Positions 23,821 to 35,200 of a DNA stretch of 64,000 bases are shown piece by piece; positions within the stretch are counted from its first letter, which is position 1; each line of letters opens with the position of its first letter. This DNA is from Eudorina sp. 2006-703-Eu-15 (lineage: Eukaryota > Chlorophyta > Chlorophyceae > Chlamydomonadales > Volvocaceae). A program made the translations under genes and the position numbers. The notes under the pieces are model-generated. The model was not told the DNA's origin and did not search any database. It was given only the letters and a program-made list of their open reading frames with translations. Where the stretch lies: the NCBI GenBank assembly GCA_003117195.1, contig BDSI01000054.1:248001-312000 (forward strand), given 5' to 3'.

Positions 23821-26800
23821 CTGCGCCACCACCGCGGACGGCGGCGGCGGCTGTGACGCTGATGTCACCAGCCGAGATCTGGTTGCGCAGCGCAGGGCTG
23901 CCGCTGGAACCCGACCATATCCGAGATCCTGCTCCGGAACCGGTACGAGAAATGGCGCCGCCGCCGCCGCCACCGCCGCCGGCTCTTGGGCTCGCCCATT
24001 CCGCACCAGCAGCGGCGGCATCAGCAGCGCCGCCGCCTGCGCCGCTAGCGGTGCCGGCGCCCTGGGGCAGCGCAAAGGCGTTGCCGTCGCCGCCCATCAT
24101 CGTGGCAGGGTCCGAGTCTGCGGCGCCACTGCCGGATGCCAGATCGGATCCGGCAAGATCCACAGTACGGCATCCAGCGCCCGCCAAGTCCGCCTCCGCC
24201 TCCGCCTCGGCGTCCACATCCAAATACGGTAATTTGGTGACGAGCTCCTCTTCCCGCCCGACCTCCTTGCCCGCCAAGGGTTCAAGCGTGGTCCCTGCTT
24301 CGGTTTTGTTCTTCTGTACGAGGTACGACAAGGGTACGACAAGGGTACGGTGCAATTGATCGTACGGGCTAAACGCGGGCTACCACATGAGGGCGACGGC
24401 CCTTGAGCCGCGAGACAAGGCAGCGTTGACAGCGGTTGCTCTCAGACATCCGCAAGTAGTTGCGGATGCTGAAATGCGGAAAAGGAAGGCCACGCACCGA
24501 GGAACTGCCATGCAGCAGGCGTACACAGTTGACGGTGGTTGATGTGCGTAGGGAGCAGCGCGCGTGCTCAAAAGAAAGGAAGGAAAGGAATCGGCGCCTA
24601 GGTTTGATCAAGATCTCCGCTTCATATCGTACTCAGACCCACGGGTCACTGCACCAATCCCCGGTGGAGGGCCAGTGCTGGGCCTGCAGGCTACCGCCCG
24701 CTGATGCTGCAGTGCTGGTACTTCGTCGCTGCGCGACCTAATGAGCGCTAAAAGAATCTGATTGTGGAATGGCTATGGTTGCTGTAAGGATAGTAGTCAT
24801 CATCATGTACCGACCTCTGCTGCCCCATGTAAGCGCTTAATGAATACTGAACATGGAATGGCTATTGTTGATATAAGAATAACAATAATCACGCTATACT
24901 GACCCCTGCTGGCCGGCTGCCACCGCCCCGCCCCGCCCCGCACCTTCTTCTTTCTCCGTCTGTAGTACAGCGCCGCAGCCACACACAGCACGCAGAGGAA
25001 GACGCAGCCGGCGGCCGCCCCCACGATGACCAACCAGGGAAACCCGGCCTTCTTACTTGCCGTACCGCCTGCCGCTGCCCCTGGAGCAGGCGGAGGCGGT
25101 ACGGCCAGCCCCGCGACACTCAGCGCCGCCGGAACACAGCCGACGGCGGCGCTGCCGGTGGCGGCGGCCGCATCGCGGCAGCTGATGACCCCGGCGGGCT
25201 GGGCTGACCCACGGGTCTGTGTGCTCGGCGTGTGCATGGGTTGGGCGGGATGAAGGGGGCGGGGTAGGGTTGGCGCCGACGGGGGCGGCATCAGGGGGTA
25301 AGAGCGCGCTGGGCGGTAGCTGGACGTCCGCAGACGTCCTCATAAGACCCATGGGTCGGTCAATGCTACCTACGCTGCCACTCCTGTTGCCACTACTGCT
25401 GCCACTGCTGCTGCCGACTCCGGTGCCGTACCTTCTACTGGCCCCCTCGCCAGATCGTTACCGTCGGTGCTGACCCTAGATAGAGCGCCGACAGCCCCCA
25501 GCGACCCAACCTCGGAACCCCCGCCCCCTCCCAGGCCCTAGTGCGGCCCCCCTGGCGCGTCTGTGCTGGTCGGGTAGGGTGCGGTGTCGGTTGGGGTATC
25601 TGGTGGGTCCCTGTTTGCCTTCTGTCCCCTTGTGTGCCCACCTGCCCACTCCATGTCCCACCGCCCCACCCACCACCCACCACCCACAGCCCGCCACTCA
25701 CCACACTGCCGACGACGGCCCAGTCACCGTCCGCAAGGCCCAGCGGGCACACGCCCTCGACGCCACCGTTCGACAGCGCGTCGTAAACCGCCGACCGGAA
25801 GCTCGCCATGGGACGAGCGGGATGCACCTGGCGCGAGATGGGATCCGAATTGGCACATTTATTTATTTATCTACCAGTGCGCTTCACGAGGGTTTCGCCG
25901 AGCAAAGGAAATTGGATTAATTTGGGGGGCTAGCGGCCGGCGGGTGGCGGCGCTGCTGATGAGTTGAGATCCTGGGGTAAGAGATTGCTGAACTCTCCAT
26001 GGTCGGGTGCCGGTCTCCCTTCTAGGTCCCCATATAGGATATCCAGGGATATCCAGGGAGATCCAGGGAGATCCAGGGGAAACTCCATGGGAATCCAGGG
26101 AGACCCAGGGAGATCCAGGGAGATCTGCCTGTGGCAACGGCAGATTCTGGAAGCCGTGGGCACCCTTAACATAACCTTCCGTGGCGGTACCATGCAAACT
26201 TGGACTACCGTCCCCCCCGGTATATGAACCCGCCCCGCCCCGACCCGCTCACCTTGAACGTGATGTTGTTCCGTACACGCATGTTGAGACAATCCTTTGT
26301 ACGGCATTCCGTACGGGCGTGTTGGCATTATCCAGGTAAGGAATGCGTTGAGGGTGTGTAATTGCGAGGGGCGGGGACGAGGGACCAAAACGCATGACGC
26401 GTCAGCGAATGAAAATGCCGTACACAAGCATCTTCTCGAGGAGCGTTGGTACCCGGAGAATGGATAAGGGTTAACAAAACAAAGAAACACCGAAGAGGAG
26501 GTGTACAGGAAATTGGTTGAAATCTTGCAGGGGGTCCACCCGGGTTCACCCCAGCCGTACAGCAGGACTCATTCCAAGCAAGGGGTCAAGGCACATCGCG
26601 CACGTGCACGTGTACGGCTGTACGGTGTGCGGGTGTACGATACCTGTACTGCGCTCTTGGTTGCCCCTTCCCCCCGGGGTGCACAGCGTAGGCCCTCCCC
26701 ACAACGAAGGCCAGCGGTGAACAGGGAACAGGGCTCTTCACCATCGAATCCCGGTTTCCTTCCGCCCTCCCCCTCCCCCCAAGTGATCTGGCGGGTCTGG

Positions 26801-27367
26801 CGCGGTTTTTCCAGGAGAGGCAATCCTGGCGCGCTGGTAACCGGGTGTGTTGGCCGGTATGGCTGCGTGACCCCCCCCGCGGGTGATGGAGGATGGGTGC
26901 GCAGTCCTTGATAGGGGTTGATGAGATGAGGCGCCTACGATCTATCTGGGCCCGTTGGAACACCCGGTTGGGATACGGGTCCACCTTGGAACGGTTACAG
27001 TCAATCCCTGAGTGGGGTTCGTGTAAATTTGTGCTTTCCTGAGCCCGCCCGCAGCTCCATCTATCCGCCCGAAACCCACCGATTCGTCATGCAGTCGCCT
27101 CCGCCTTCCGCTGGTTGCCCCGGAGGCGGAGGTGGAGGTGGTGGTTGCGGCGGAGGCGGTTGAGGCCGCTGCGGAAGGGGACGTCTCGGAAGCGCAGGCG
27201 GTCGACACGTTCGTCTCCGGCAGGCTGAGCAGGGCGGCCAGCGAGGCGACCAAGCTGGCCTGTACGGAAGCCGTGCAGCTAGCGTACGGCGAATCGCCCT
27301 GCAGGGGAACCAGACAGCGGCGGGCGCGGGTGGGTTTGGTAATCCCGTTCCTGCCTCCATATGCGTG

Positions 27368-27411
<44 letters not shown>

Positions 27412-30400
27412 ACATATAGATGATATATGTATGCGCGTGCTTGCAAACAAATTTGTGGGTCCAAGAAAGGTGTGCGGTTTCCCACGGGTCACATAGGCCC
27501 CACGAGTTCCATGGATCCAAGGGGTAGGTACCTAGGGTTTCGGAGCTAGGGTTGTAGAAGCAGCCAACAGGGCCGGCGAGCGCGCACGCACGGCAACGGG
27601 CACTGATGTGGTCAACAAACAGAAACACCTTGCGAACAGACCTTGAAGCGGGCCTGAGCGGAAAGGTAGTTGTAGTCTAGATCCGTTGCCGGAGGCGGCG
27701 GAGGTGGCAGAGGCGGCGGCGGCGCAAGTAGCTGGGGGCTGGCGGGCGACGGAGGAGGCGGAGAGGGCGGGCTGGGCGGCGGAGGAGGCGGAGAGGGCGG
27801 GCTGGGTGAAGGAGGAAGCGGAAAGGGCGGCCTGGGTGACGAAGGAGGCGGAGAGGGTGGGCTGGGCGACGGAGGAGGCGGAGAGGGCGGGCTGGGTGAC
27901 GGAAGAGGCGGGGACAGCGGCGGCGAAGGGAAGGGCGGGAGAGGCAGCGGCGGGTAGGGCGACGGGAGCACCGGGGGGGACGGCGACAGAGAGGGCGGCA
28001 GATACGGCGGTGTTGAATGCGGCGGCGGCAGCGGGTCAGGGGCCGGCAGCGGGTGGGGTGACGGCGGGGAAGGGGATGGTGGCGGCGGTGGCGGTCGCAA
28101 TTGGGCTGGGGCCCAAGGTGAGGAACGGACAGGCGAGGGAGAGGGTGACGAGGGCGGTGCTGGTGACGGCGGCAGTGGAGATGGCGGTGACGGTGGTGGC
28201 GGCGCCGACGGCGCTGGTGACGGCGGTGACGGCGGTGGCGGCATCGACGGCGCTGGTGACGGCGGTGACGGCGGTGGCGGCAGCGACGGCGCTGGTGACG
28301 GCGGTGACGGCGGTGAGGGCGGCGGCGAAGGAGAAGGCGGGGGTGACGGAGGAGCCGGTGAAGGTGGCGAAGGCGATGGCGGTCCTGGTGGTAGAGGGGC
28401 CGACGGAGGGGGCAGCGGCGGGTTGAGAGGCTGCGGCGATGGCGGCATAGGGGACGGAGGCGAAGGAGCATGAGGTGGAGGGGCCGGAGGAGACGGTGGC
28501 AACGGCGGGGGAGGCAGCCCTGGCGATGGCGGGGGAGCAAAGGGAGGGAGTGGACCTGGCGAGGGCGGCGAGGGCGGCGTCGGAAGGGAGGGAAGGCCTG
28601 GCGGATGTGAGGGCGGCACCAGTGGCGGCGGTGCGCCGGGTGGCGGCGCGGGTGGCAGTGGCGGGCTGGGCGACGGTGGCGCGCTGGGTGGAGGCGCCTG
28701 TGGCGGCGGCGTGCCAGGTGGCGGCGCCGGTGGCGGTGGCGGGCTGGGTGGCGGCGGCGTGCCAGGTGGCGGCGCGCTAGGTGGCGGCGGCGCGCTGGGT
28801 GGCGGCAGCGTGCCAGGTGGCGGCGTGCCAGGTGGCGGCGCGCTGGGTGGCGGCGGCGTGCCAGGTGGCGGCGGCGGCGGCGGCGGGCTAGGTGGCGGCG
28901 GCGTGCCAGGTGGCGGCGCCGGTGGCGACGGCGTGCTGGGTGGCGGCGCCGGTGGCGGCGGCGCGCTTGGCGGCGGCGCCGGCGGCGCCGGCGAGCTAGG
29001 TGGCGGCGGCGTGCCAGGTGGTGGCGCCGGTGGCGGCGGCGTGCCAGGTGGCGGCGCCGGCGGCGGCGGCGGGCTAGGTGGCGGCGGCGTGCCAGGTGGC
29101 GGCGCCGGTGGCGGCGGCGCGCTGGGTGGCGGCGGCGTGCCAGGTGGCGGCGCGGGCGGCGGCGGCGCGCCAGGTGGCGGCGCCGGTGGCGGCGGCGCGC
29201 TGGGTGGCGGCGCCGGCGGCGGCGGCGAGCTAGGTGGCGGCGGCGTGCCAGGTGGCGGTGCCGGTGGCGGCGGCGCGCTGGGTGGCGGCGGCGCGCTGGG
29301 TGGCGGCGGCGCGCTGGGTGGCGGCGGCGTGCCAGGTGGCGGCGCGCTGGGCGGCGGCGGCGTGCCAGGTGGCGGCGCCGGTGGCGGCGGCGCGCTGGGT
29401 GGCGGCGGCGCGCTGGGTGGCGGCGGCGCGCTGGGTGGCGGCGGCGTGCCAGGTGGCGGCGCTGGTGGGCTAGGCTCTTGGGTTGGCGGTGACGGCGCAA
29501 GAGACAGTGGCGGCGGCAGATGAAGCGGAGGACGATTACCTGGCGATTGCGGCGGCGGCGGCGGTGCTGTCGGCGGGGCCCCGGGGGCCGGCGACGGCGG
29601 CGATGGCTCCATACGACAAATTGCCGAGCATCCGTCACCATCGAAGAAGTTTCCGTCGTCGCACTCTTCGTTCGGATCCAGCACCCCATCGCCGCAGCGC
29701 CAGCAATCCGGATCGTCCTTGTCGGTTGAACCGTCGAGATCATTGTCGTACTGGTCCGAGCAGTCCTCCCGGACGGCCACCAGTCTGTCCGTACACAGCA
29801 CTGCGGGTTAAGGTTGAAGGCCAACACACCAGTACAGCAGATAAACACAGTTTATAACGTACATCAGTCCGGCCTACAGGAGCGTGGTTTGGTTTTAATC
29901 GCATGCTTCATGTACAGCCAACGTCGGGCCTACCCTGGAGCTGTACTCAAGAATGAGATCGCGGCCTGTACCGCTTAGGTGGTGAGTGACCCATGGTGTA
30001 GCCCGCCTCGGGCTGTCGCAGTCAGCACAGAAAGCGCATACCGCTGATATACAGCTCAGCAGACGTACAGCTGAGGTACAACTGATTTACATAGCTGAGG
30101 TACAGCCGTGATATTACCAATGATGTACAGCTGAGGTACAGCCGTGGTAGGTGGTACTAGCCATGATGTACATACCAACATGCTGAGGTACATACCAACA
30201 AAGTGCAACCGGTCAGCGCTCTTGGGTTTCTATGTGTATGTGTATTTCTCCCTCCGCACACCCCAATTTAACTGCACGGCCGGCAGTAGTCCTGTGCCGG
30301 TCCAATGGGTGCCCGGGTTCGGTCGTGCGCACAAGATCCCTCACACTGACCCATGGGTCGCACCGACCCACGGGTCTCTTCCCCCGCCCCCTGCCGCCCC

Positions 30401-32143
30401 CCGCCGCGCCTGTCCCCCTCACCAGTGGCCCTGCAGTCCTGCAGCGGTCCCGACGGCACCGGGCAGTGCCCCGCCTCGTGCGCCATCACGCTCAGTCCGG
30501 ACCAGCCCACCGGACCTCCGAAGTAGCCCTGCCACAGGTCATGGTCCAGATTGCTGGGCCCGGGAGAGGAGGGAGGGAGAGGGAGGGAGAGGGAGGGAGA
30601 GGGAGGGGGCCCAGGGAGGGGACGGATGTGCCGGGTCGGGGCTCGGGTGGGGTTAAAGAAGGGGTCGGGTTACCGTAGTCAGGATTGGGTGGAGTTAAGC
30701 GGGACGGGGCAGGGGGGCGGGTTTGAGAACGTAGGGTATCGTAAGGATGGCGCGCGATGCAGCGCGTGGCGACGCGGATGGTTGGACTACTCATTTGGTT
30801 GCGGAGTCGTTCGGCGATGCCGTACCGTAGGCACATCAGGTCAGCAGTGCGTCGCCCTCACCCCTACCTACCCCTACCTACCCCTACCTACCCCTACCTA
30901 CCCCTACCGACCCGCCCACCCACCTGTCGGAGGCGCGGGGCGCCACCCGCCTCATCTCCTCCGTGACGCTGACGTCCCAGATCTCCAGGTCGTACACCTC
31001 CAGGGGCCCCGGCAGGAAGCCGTACGGCGAGTCCATCCAGACCTGGCTCAGCACCACCATCGACCCGCCTGCCGTACCGTACCGCATTGTACACACGGCC
31101 GTACACACCGCCCGGTGGGAATACCGTACACCGTGTCATGACGCTGACGACGTGATGGGCTGCGTGGGCCCGCGTGTCATCATGGCGCAGCGCCCGGTGG
31201 CCCCTGCTACACCGACTTCATCCAACCTCTCCCTTCACACGGGCACCGTCCTTTGTGTTTCGCACGCGCGGCCGTCCCCTGCCCCCCCCCCCGGGTCACC
31301 TCACTCTCCCCTGCCCCCGAACACCTTCGCCCCCCCGATCGCCACCCCACCCCGAGGGCGAGGGCGTCCGACACATTTCCGCCGCTCCCACATGGACACC
31401 ATTCCCCATCCGTCCCCGGGCTCCCTGCCCGCAGGCTGGCCCGCCGGCCCCGCTGCGCACCTCGCACGTTGAGGAAGTGCGCGACCTGATCCCGCGCAGC
31501 CCCCAGCGCCGAGTTCATGGCCGCGTCCAACCCGCCGTCCGTGAAGGCGTCGCTGGAGGGCACGTACAGGAGCTTGTACGAACTGAAGTTGTACGATTGT
31601 ACGGCGGTGGGGTCGGTGACGTAGGTGATGATGGAGATATCGTACCCCGCCAGCTCCACCCAGCCCTCCAGGGCGGTACGGGCGGCCTTGGGCGTTGGAA
31701 GGGTAATGAAACAATGGGTGACGTTGCAAACACAGGGCCATTTTAAAACGGGGCAAGGGTTAGTTGGATGAGTTTGAGAGGTAGTTTGGGGGTTGGGCCC
31801 CCTCCTCATCGGGAGGGTGACCATTTCGGCGCGCTGTAGATAGCCTGCAGCCCGCAGGGCATTGGTCCAAAAGCTCGGCTCATAAGCGGTAAAATTTCAA
31901 ATTAAACCAGTTAAATAAATAACGAGCCAACTGACCGAATCAACTAACGAACCAACTGCTCGAACTCATTGGCCGACTGATAAGGACCCAACTGACAAGC
32001 CGCTCACCGAGCCAGACGAGAAGCCACCGAACGCGATGATGCCGCGGGCATCCCCGGGCGCCGCCGCCAACCCCTTGCCGATCATATGGGACATCAGGCC
32101 GCCGCAGTCCAGGTCGCGACAGTGGCCCTGTACGGCAGCGTGA

Positions 32144-32215
<72 letters not shown>

Positions 32216-35200
32216 CGCGAGGAAACCCGCGTCTGTGTGTGCGCTTGTGTGTTTGATCGTCGGCTGTCAGGGCAGCGTGGGGGACATGCGAAGGACGCAC
32301 AAGTCGACATCCGCCAGTACAGGTTCGAATGAGTGCGGTCATGCAGTAGTCTGTGGCCAGGGCCTGTGGTAAACTCGATGCCATGCTGTTGCGGCCATGA
32401 ACACGTGATGTAATACGACGTCCTGCAATCGGGGATATTGGAATGTCGTACCGCGCGGTCGGAATCGTCTGTGGAGATGCACACGTAGCCACCGATCACA
32501 GGGACAGGCGGCGGCGGCAGCGTCCGCGGCGGCGGCGGGAACAGTGGCGGCGGGCGCAACGGGGGCAGCAGCAGCGGCGGCGACGGCGAGGGCAGCGGCG
32601 GAGGTGGCAGGGGCAGAGGCGGGGGCGGATCGCCAGGTGGTGCGGGCGCGTCGGGCGATGGGGACGGCGGTGGCGACGGAGGTGGTGCACCCGGCGGCGG
32701 CGACGGAGGTGACGGCGGAAACGGTGCGCCCGGCGGTGCCGACGGCAGGGGCGACTGAGGTGGTGTGCCTGGCGGCGACGACGGTGGTGACGACGGCGGT
32801 GGCGCAGTTGGCGGCGGCGACGGCGGTGAGGGCGGAAACGGTGCGCCCGGCGGCGCCGACGGCGGTGGCGACGGCGGTGGCGCAGTTGGCGGCGGCAACG
32901 GCGGTGAAGGCGGAAACGGTGCGCCCGGCGGCGCCGACGGCGGTGGCGACGGTGGTGGCACAGTTGGCGGCGGCGGCGGCGAGGGCGGGAATGGTGCAGC
33001 CGGCGGCGGCGACGGCGGTGGCGACGGGGATGGCGCCTCCGGAGGTGGTGCTCGTGGTGGCGGCGGATAGGGGGCGTCTGGCGGTGGCGATGGAGGCGGC
33101 GACGGGGAAGGTGCGGTTGGCGGCGGCGACGGTGGCAGCGGCGGTTGCGGGCTGGGCGGTAAGGGCGACGGCGACGGTGGCCGCGGCGAGGGAGGCGACG
33201 GAGGCGGACTCGGTTTCGGTGGCGACGGAGGCAGCGGCGGCTTTGGCGGCGACGGCGGCGGCGGCGGTGGCGGTCGTGGCGGCGACGGCGGCGACGGCGG
33301 CATGGGCGGTCGCGGCGGCGTCGGTGATGGCGGTGACGGCGGCGAGGGCGGCCTCGGCGGCGACGGCGGCGGCAGGTCCTGAAACGTACACATGGACGAG
33401 CATCCGTCGCCGTCAAGGATGTTTCCGTCGTCGCACTCCTCGTTGGGGTCGACGACGCCGTCGCCGCAGCGCCAACAGGAGGGGTCGGTCTTGTCAATCA
33501 GGCTGTCACCGTCGTTGTCCTTGCCGTCCCAACAATTTTCGTACGTGAGTACGGTGTTGACGTTGCACAGCACTGCACGCGGCGGCGTTTGCAGGATTGC
33601 GGGATTGCAGATTTATGGGGGTTGCGTGCGCGGCGTGCGGGGTTTGCAAGGTACGACGATGGGTTGGATCTTGGATGCTGTTGAGGCTTCCTGGGCATCC
33701 ACCTACCCGGGCGCGTGCCTGCTCTACCACTTACCGGACGGCGGCCGGTCGCGAATTTATTTACAGCGGACCCCTAAAAGGGATCAATATATCTATGCCG
33801 TTGCGGAAGTGCTTCATTCGGGCGTTGCGTGCGGCCATCGCAGCTTCTTGTTTCGTGGCCATCCTTGTCGATGGGAAAGGAGCTGTTGTTGCTGTTGTTG
33901 CTGTTGTTGCTGTTGTTAGTTATGTTTGAAAGGAGACAATCCGAGTGTGATTTCGAATTATTGTCATCTTATCCGTCCCGGTCACATGCAATTGAACCGA
34001 ACCGAACCGAACCCGCCTCCCGGTTCAAACCCGTGTCAAACCCGCAAACGGGTCATGCATCGCCCGACGGATCAAGGACCCGGGCAACTCCCGCTCGAAA
34101 CCGCCCGCCCATATCCAAACGCATGAAGCCGCTTGTGGAAGGTGTTCGGCATGCGCTGGACAACATGTCGTACTGCATATGTCGTACAATCCTGCCGTAC
34201 GACAGACGTACCGGTGGCGCGGCAGTCCTGCTTGGGGCCGAAGGGCACGTTGCAGTAGCCGGTCTGGTGTACGATGACACGCATGCCGTTCCAGTCGATG
34301 GGCCCCGTGAAGTAGCCGTGCCAGGAGTCGTGGTCCAGGTTGCTGCGTGTGGGGTCGGCGGGGCAAGCAAGGGAGAGACGAGTGGACAGGAGGAAGATCA
34401 AAGGACTTCAGAGCAGTATGTCGAGATGCCAACGGATCAGTATGTCAGAATTGCGGATGGCGGTGTTTCAAAGGCAACCCTGCCTCAACTGCCTCAACCA
34501 CCAGTCGCAACGACCCACATAGGTGGGGACTGCTGCGTGCATGACAAATCTGTCATAACGAACACGTTGCATCAGGCTTACTCGTCGTTTGACGTTGGAG
34601 AGTACAAACGCATCTCCGGAGTAACGGTCACGTCGCGGAAAGCGTCGGGTACGAACACCGTCGGCATAGGCAAGAAGCCGTACGGATTAGTCATGGAGCC
34701 CTGCGTCAACACAATCAGAGACCCGCCTGCACGACGGAACAATGTACGACAAACGTAAGGCTCAAATATACTCGGGCGGAAGCTCGTGGGAATGGGCAAA
34801 CATACCGTAGACAGCGGGGGGCCGCAGGACACATACATATGCGCAAGCCGCACCTCGGTTGTTGATGAAGTCGAAGATCTTGTCTTTAATGCCGATGAGT
34901 GCCGTGTTCAGGGCCGGACTGAGGCCGCCACCCGTGTTGTAAATGTCGGAGGCGACGTACAGCAACTTGTACGCACTGATATTGTAAGACGGTACGGCAG
35001 CAGCGTCGGTGGCCCACGTGATGCTCGAGGTGGCGAACCCGGCCGCCGCCACCCAACCTTCCAGGGAGGTCCGGGCGGCCTGTCAAAAATAGCCAGTGCG
35101 GGCGCACTCAGTGACTACCTTTCCTTGGCTTGTTGTAGTGGATCATAACATCGAGAGCGCACGTTCTGTTGACCTATTGTTGATTGCATCAAAACCATCG

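Noticed and set aside
25430..25500. Extra exon ([14 protein letters not shown]) before the transmembrane exon
   Set aside because: It needs phase 2 input, but exon 15 ends in phase 0; other phases meet a stop. Exon 15 joins exon 16 directly.
28711..29523. Plus-strand Gly-rich ORF of 270 residues
   Set aside because: It is the complement of the Pro-rich shaft in exon 12. The minus strand has the Cys-knot domain, splice sites and correct phase.
27642..33572. Calling the gene a pherophorin
   Set aside because: Pro-rich shafts fit, but the flanking domains do not show the pherophorin Cys pattern, and there is a transmembrane helix. DUF4215-like knots and the module sequence point elsewhere.
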